A DNA stretch of 12,740 nucleotides from Klenkia sp. (GTDB taxonomy: Bacteria > Actinomycetota > Actinomycetes > Mycobacteriales > Geodermatophilaceae): the NCBI GenBank assembly GCA_025966215.1, contig JAOPVM010000287.1:1-12740 (forward strand), written 5' to 3'. A program made the translations under genes and the position numbers. The notes under the pieces were generated by a model, which was not told where the DNA came from, ran no database searches, and was given only the letters and a program-made list of their open reading frames with translations. Positions 12,180-12,740 of this stretch are shown piece after piece. Within the stretch, counting starts at the first letter, position 1; the number at the start of each line of letters is the position of its first letter.

Positions 12180-12740
12180 ATGACCCTTCCCATGCACCAG
12201 GCCGACGGACTGCTGGGCCACTACAAGCCCACCACCGACAACCCGGTCTTCAACGACCAGAAGCTCAAGCTGGGCATCTTCTCCAGCAACTGCTCCGGTG
12301 GAGTGATCATGAGCGACGCCCCGACCGACTTCCGGGTCACCTGGGACCAGCAGCTGGAGATCGCCCGCACCGCCGACCAGCTGGGCCTGGAGGCGATGGT
12401 CCCGGTCGGCCGCTGGACCGGCTTCGGGGGCAACACCGACTTCAACGGGGTCTGCTACGAGACCTACACCTGGGCGGCGGGCCTGGCCCAGGCCACCGAG
12501 AACATCGGCATCTTCACCACCACCCACGTGCCGACCGTGCACCCGATCGTCGCGGCCAAGATTGCCGCCACCATCGACCACATCAGCGGTGGACGGTTCG
12601 GGATGAACCTGGTCATGGGCTGGTTCACCCCCGAGATGGAGCTCTTCGGCAAGAAACAGCTCGATCACGACGAGCGGTACGCCTACGGCCAGGAGTGGCT
12701 GGACTTCGCGATGAAGCTCTGGAACGAGGAGGGCACCTTC
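12180..12740 (+). CDS. RutA/SfnG-type flavin-dependent monooxygenase (5' part)
   Basis: The first 187 residues of a luciferase-like class C flavin monooxygenase; the gene continues past the right edge, and such enzymes usually have 350-390 residues. The sequence LKLGIFSSNCSGG (29-41) is the first barrel strand. GRWTGFGGNTDF (77-88) corresponds to the RutA loop GFGGKTEF. AAKIAATIDHISGGRFGMNLVMGW (125-148) is the most conserved RutA/SfnG block. LDHDERY (161-167) is more like dimethylsulfone monooxygenase SfnG. The enzyme would need FMNH2 from a separate reductase. The true substrate, whether a pyrimidine-like ring, a sulfone or something else, cannot be settled. The start is ATG at 12180 with GGAGG (12169-12173) at 6 nt. 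The divergent AraC gene is the probable regulator. The decayed monooxygenase at 2548-2814 belongs to the same family. Confidence 0.87.
   Translation, partial: MTLPMHQADGLLGHYKPTTDNPVFNDQKLKLGIFSSNCSGGVIMSDAPTDFRVTWDQQLEIARTADQLGLEAMVPVGRWTGFGGNTDFNGVCYETYTWAAGLAQATENIGIFTTTHVPTVHPIVAAKIAATIDHISGGRFGMNLVMGWFTPEMELFGKKQLDHDERYAYGQEWLDFAMKLWNEEGTF

Noticed and set aside
11996..12193. Longer AraC protein starting at 12193
   Set aside because: It would overlap the monooxygenase start and its ribosome site on the opposite strand, and the extra residues resemble no known domain.
1..12740. CRISPR array, tRNA or rRNA genes, intact insertion sequence
   Set aside because: No regularly spaced repeats, cloverleaf-like segments, rRNA motifs or transposase motifs were seen on either strand by eye.

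Overview
The window is 12.7 kb of very GC-rich DNA (strong G/C third-position bias, many GTG starts, hairpin terminators without U-tracts). Together with the gene types (single-chain pyruvate carboxylase, MpaB/DUF2236 oxygenase, AraC and FCD-GntR regulators) this points to a high-GC actinomycete. A relative of Geodermatophilaceae is plausible, but that is inference. It reads as a chromosomal, mostly metabolic region. I see no rRNA, tRNA, CRISPR array or intact mobile element.

Layout. Positions 1-351 hold no convincing gene. A MazF-type toxin (352-696, minus) and its ribbon-helix-helix antitoxin (668-940, minus) overlap, and lie just downstream of an FCD-type GntR regulator (982-1698, minus). 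The regulator is divergent from a WrbA-like NAD(P)H:quinone oxidoreductase (1783-2397, plus), with a candidate operator inside the shared promoter. WrbA is followed by two gene remnants: the 5' end of an isochorismatase-like hydrolase, broken by a stop in its D-x-Q motif, fused to 3' pieces of a RutA-like flavin monooxygenase. The remnants end at a long terminator hairpin. Then come an isocitrate-lyase/methylisocitrate-lyase family enzyme (2882-3778, plus), a convergent pyruvate carboxylase (3808-7182, minus), a divergent short-chain dehydrogenase (7244-8125, plus), a frameshifted DUF1772 remnant (about 8156-8520), an MpaB/DUF2236 oxygenase (8566-9492, plus) and threonine ammonia-lyase (9630-10871, plus). 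A scrap of a 2-hydroxyacid dehydrogenase (10873-10990) separates the latter from an AraC regulator (10997-11995, minus). The AraC gene is divergent from a RutA/SfnG-type flavin monooxygenase that runs off the right edge (12180-12740, plus).

How it fits together. Pyruvate carboxylase and the lyase both act around pyruvate and C4 acids, and threonine ammonia-lyase feeds 2-oxobutyrate. The most interesting theme is gene decay next to intact relatives. A GntR-WrbA-hydrolase-monooxygenase operon appears to have lost its last two genes, while a regulator-plus-monooxygenase unit of the same enzyme family stands intact about 9.4 kb away. No clearly novel system is visible; the two monooxygenase loci and their regulators are the best leads.
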